The notes under the pieces were generated by a model, which was given only the letters and a program-made list of their open reading frames with translations, did not search any database and was not told the DNA's origin. Of a DNA stretch of 64,000 nucleotides, positions 63,425 to 64,000 are shown one piece after another (position 1 is the stretch's first letter; each line of letters starts with the position of its first letter). The stretch is taken from positions 3,932,599 through 3,996,598 of the forward strand of contig OX638377.1 in assembly GCA_951813615.1 (NCBI GenBank). Direction: 5' to 3'. Origin of the DNA: an uncultured Latescibacterota bacterium. GTDB lineage: Bacteria > Latescibacterota > UBA2968 > UBA8231. Both the position numbers and the translations under genes were made by a program.

Positions 63425-64000
63425 ATGCCACGCAGAAAATGGGAGATCCCCGAGCGTCAGGCCACCGACGAAGATGTCTATCTCAATCGTCGCAAGTTCA
63501 TTCGGCGAGCCGGCTTAGGTTCCATCGGCCTGCTTGCGGGGTGCATCCCAGAAAAGCTCCTCAATCCAGAAAAACTCGTCGATCCAACAAAATATCTCGA
63601 CTCCGCGATCATCGATCCAATCCCGCCTTCAGAGTGGTATCCGGCTCCCACGAACGATGAGTTTTCCACGCTCGACCGGCCGCTCACCGACGAGGCGATA
63701 GCAGCCCTGTACAACAACTTCTATGAATTCTCCACCGGCAAGGAAGTGTGGCGCTTCATAGACAATTTTGAGCCGGCCCCCTGGACCGTGGAAATAGGCG
63801 GCCTAGTGCCGGAGCCCAAGACCTACGACATCGACTACCTAATCGGCATCATGGATCTGGAAGAGCGCCTCTACCGCCACCGCTGCGTCGAGGCTTGGTC
63901 CATGGCCATCCCGTGGACGGGCTTTCCCATGCGGGACCTCATCGACTTTGTCCAACCGCTGTCATCGGCCCGCTACGTGCGCATGATCTCCTTCTTCAAT
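63425..64000 (+). CDS. msrP: MsrP (YedY)-type molybdopterin oxidoreductase, 3' truncated
   Basis: The first 192 residues of a sulfite-oxidase-family molybdoenzyme; it runs off the right edge. YLNRRKFIRRAGLGSIG is a Tat signal (R-R-x-F-I) and the downstream GLLAGC could also allow lipidation. TNDEFSTLDRPLTDEAIAALYNNFYEF, ELYFxTGKEVW-type context and PWTVEIGGLVPEP are typical of MsrP, and YRHRCVEAWSM holds the Cys that binds molybdenum. MsrP repairs oxidised methionine in periplasmic proteins with electrons from the haem protein MsrQ, expected downstream outside the window. Confidence 0.88.
   Translation, partial: MPRRKWEIPERQATDEDVYLNRRKFIRRAGLGSIGLLAGCIPEKLLNPEKLVDPTKYLDSAIIDPIPPSEWYPAPTNDEFSTLDRPLTDEAIAALYNNFYEFSTGKEVWRFIDNFEPAPWTVEIGGLVPEPKTYDIDYLIGIMDLEERLYRHRCVEAWSMAIPWTGFPMRDLIDFVQPLSSARYVRMISFFN

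Noticed and set aside
1..64000. CRISPR arrays, rRNA or tRNA genes, prophage or integrase
   Set aside because: By eye I saw no regularly spaced direct repeats, no recognisable cloverleaf or rRNA segments, and no phage or integrase proteins; a tRNA scan was not possible.

Overview
The window reads as one contig of an uncultured, Gram-negative, heterotrophic bacterium. It encodes a TonB-dependent receptor, other outer-membrane-type proteins, lipoproteins and parvulin-like periplasmic chaperones. The family mix is four phytanoyl-CoA dioxygenase-like (PhyH) proteins, three large DUF6785-type membrane proteins, a sulfatase, Asp-box sialidase-like proteins, UxuA-like and sugar-isomerase TIM barrels, and FlgD-type Ig tails on secreted proteins. 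That mix is typical of Candidatus Latescibacterota or Poribacteria and their relatives. This placement is inferred from family content; no rRNA or ribosomal protein gene is present to confirm it. The base composition looks moderately GC-rich throughout, with one visibly AT-richer gene (MORN-repeat protein, 11941-12405).

Layout. (1) 1-17914 is a carbohydrate and organic-sulfate region: the end of a BlaR1-type M56 peptidase with an FlgD-like tail, a DUF5060/apiosidase-like glycoside hydrolase with PKD and LamG-like modules, a sulfatase, two sialidase-like proteins, two DUF6785 membrane proteins, a type II NADH dehydrogenase, an amidohydrolase, three PhyH proteins (one lacking its iron ligands), a MORN-repeat protein and a secreted CBM9-like protein. 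(2) 18149-31049 is the most distinctive part: five consecutive large exported proteins in the order A-B-B-A-A. The A proteins share a discoidin-like/FTPNGD/FlgD architecture and end in tyrosine. The B proteins are tandem outer-membrane-barrel-like paralogues with acidic Asp/Asn-rich loops. (3) 31094-41891 holds a D-glutamate cyclase-like hydro-lyase, two parvulin-like lipoproteins flanking a membrane protein fused to a spermidine-synthase domain, an aldo/keto reductase, a CRTAC1-like FG-GAP lipoprotein and a pentapeptide-repeat membrane protein. (4) 42062-49874 holds a TPR lipoprotein, then a plus-strand operon (DegT aminotransferase, isochorismatase-fold protein, two NodB-fold deacetylases) facing a minus-strand sugar-acid operon (HpaI-type aldolase, UxuA-like dehydratase, sugar isomerase). 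(5) 49963-59064 holds a PhyH-HEAT fusion, a giant M28-like/FtsX-like fusion coupled to a third DUF6785 protein, and a HAD phosphatase. (6) 59234-64000 holds a TonB-dependent receptor, a small outer-membrane protein and the start of an MsrP-type molybdoenzyme.

How it fits together (inference). The organism appears to strip sulfate and sugars from complex glycans outside the cell, import products through TonB-type and perhaps DUF6785 membrane proteins, and degrade sugar acids through a mannonate dehydratase-like plus aldolase route. The A/B cluster with its parvulin-like lipoproteins looks like a dedicated cell-surface assembly and is the best candidate for an undescribed system. Convergent genes are packed almost stop-to-stop, and a MITE-like element sits between the two deacetylase genes.
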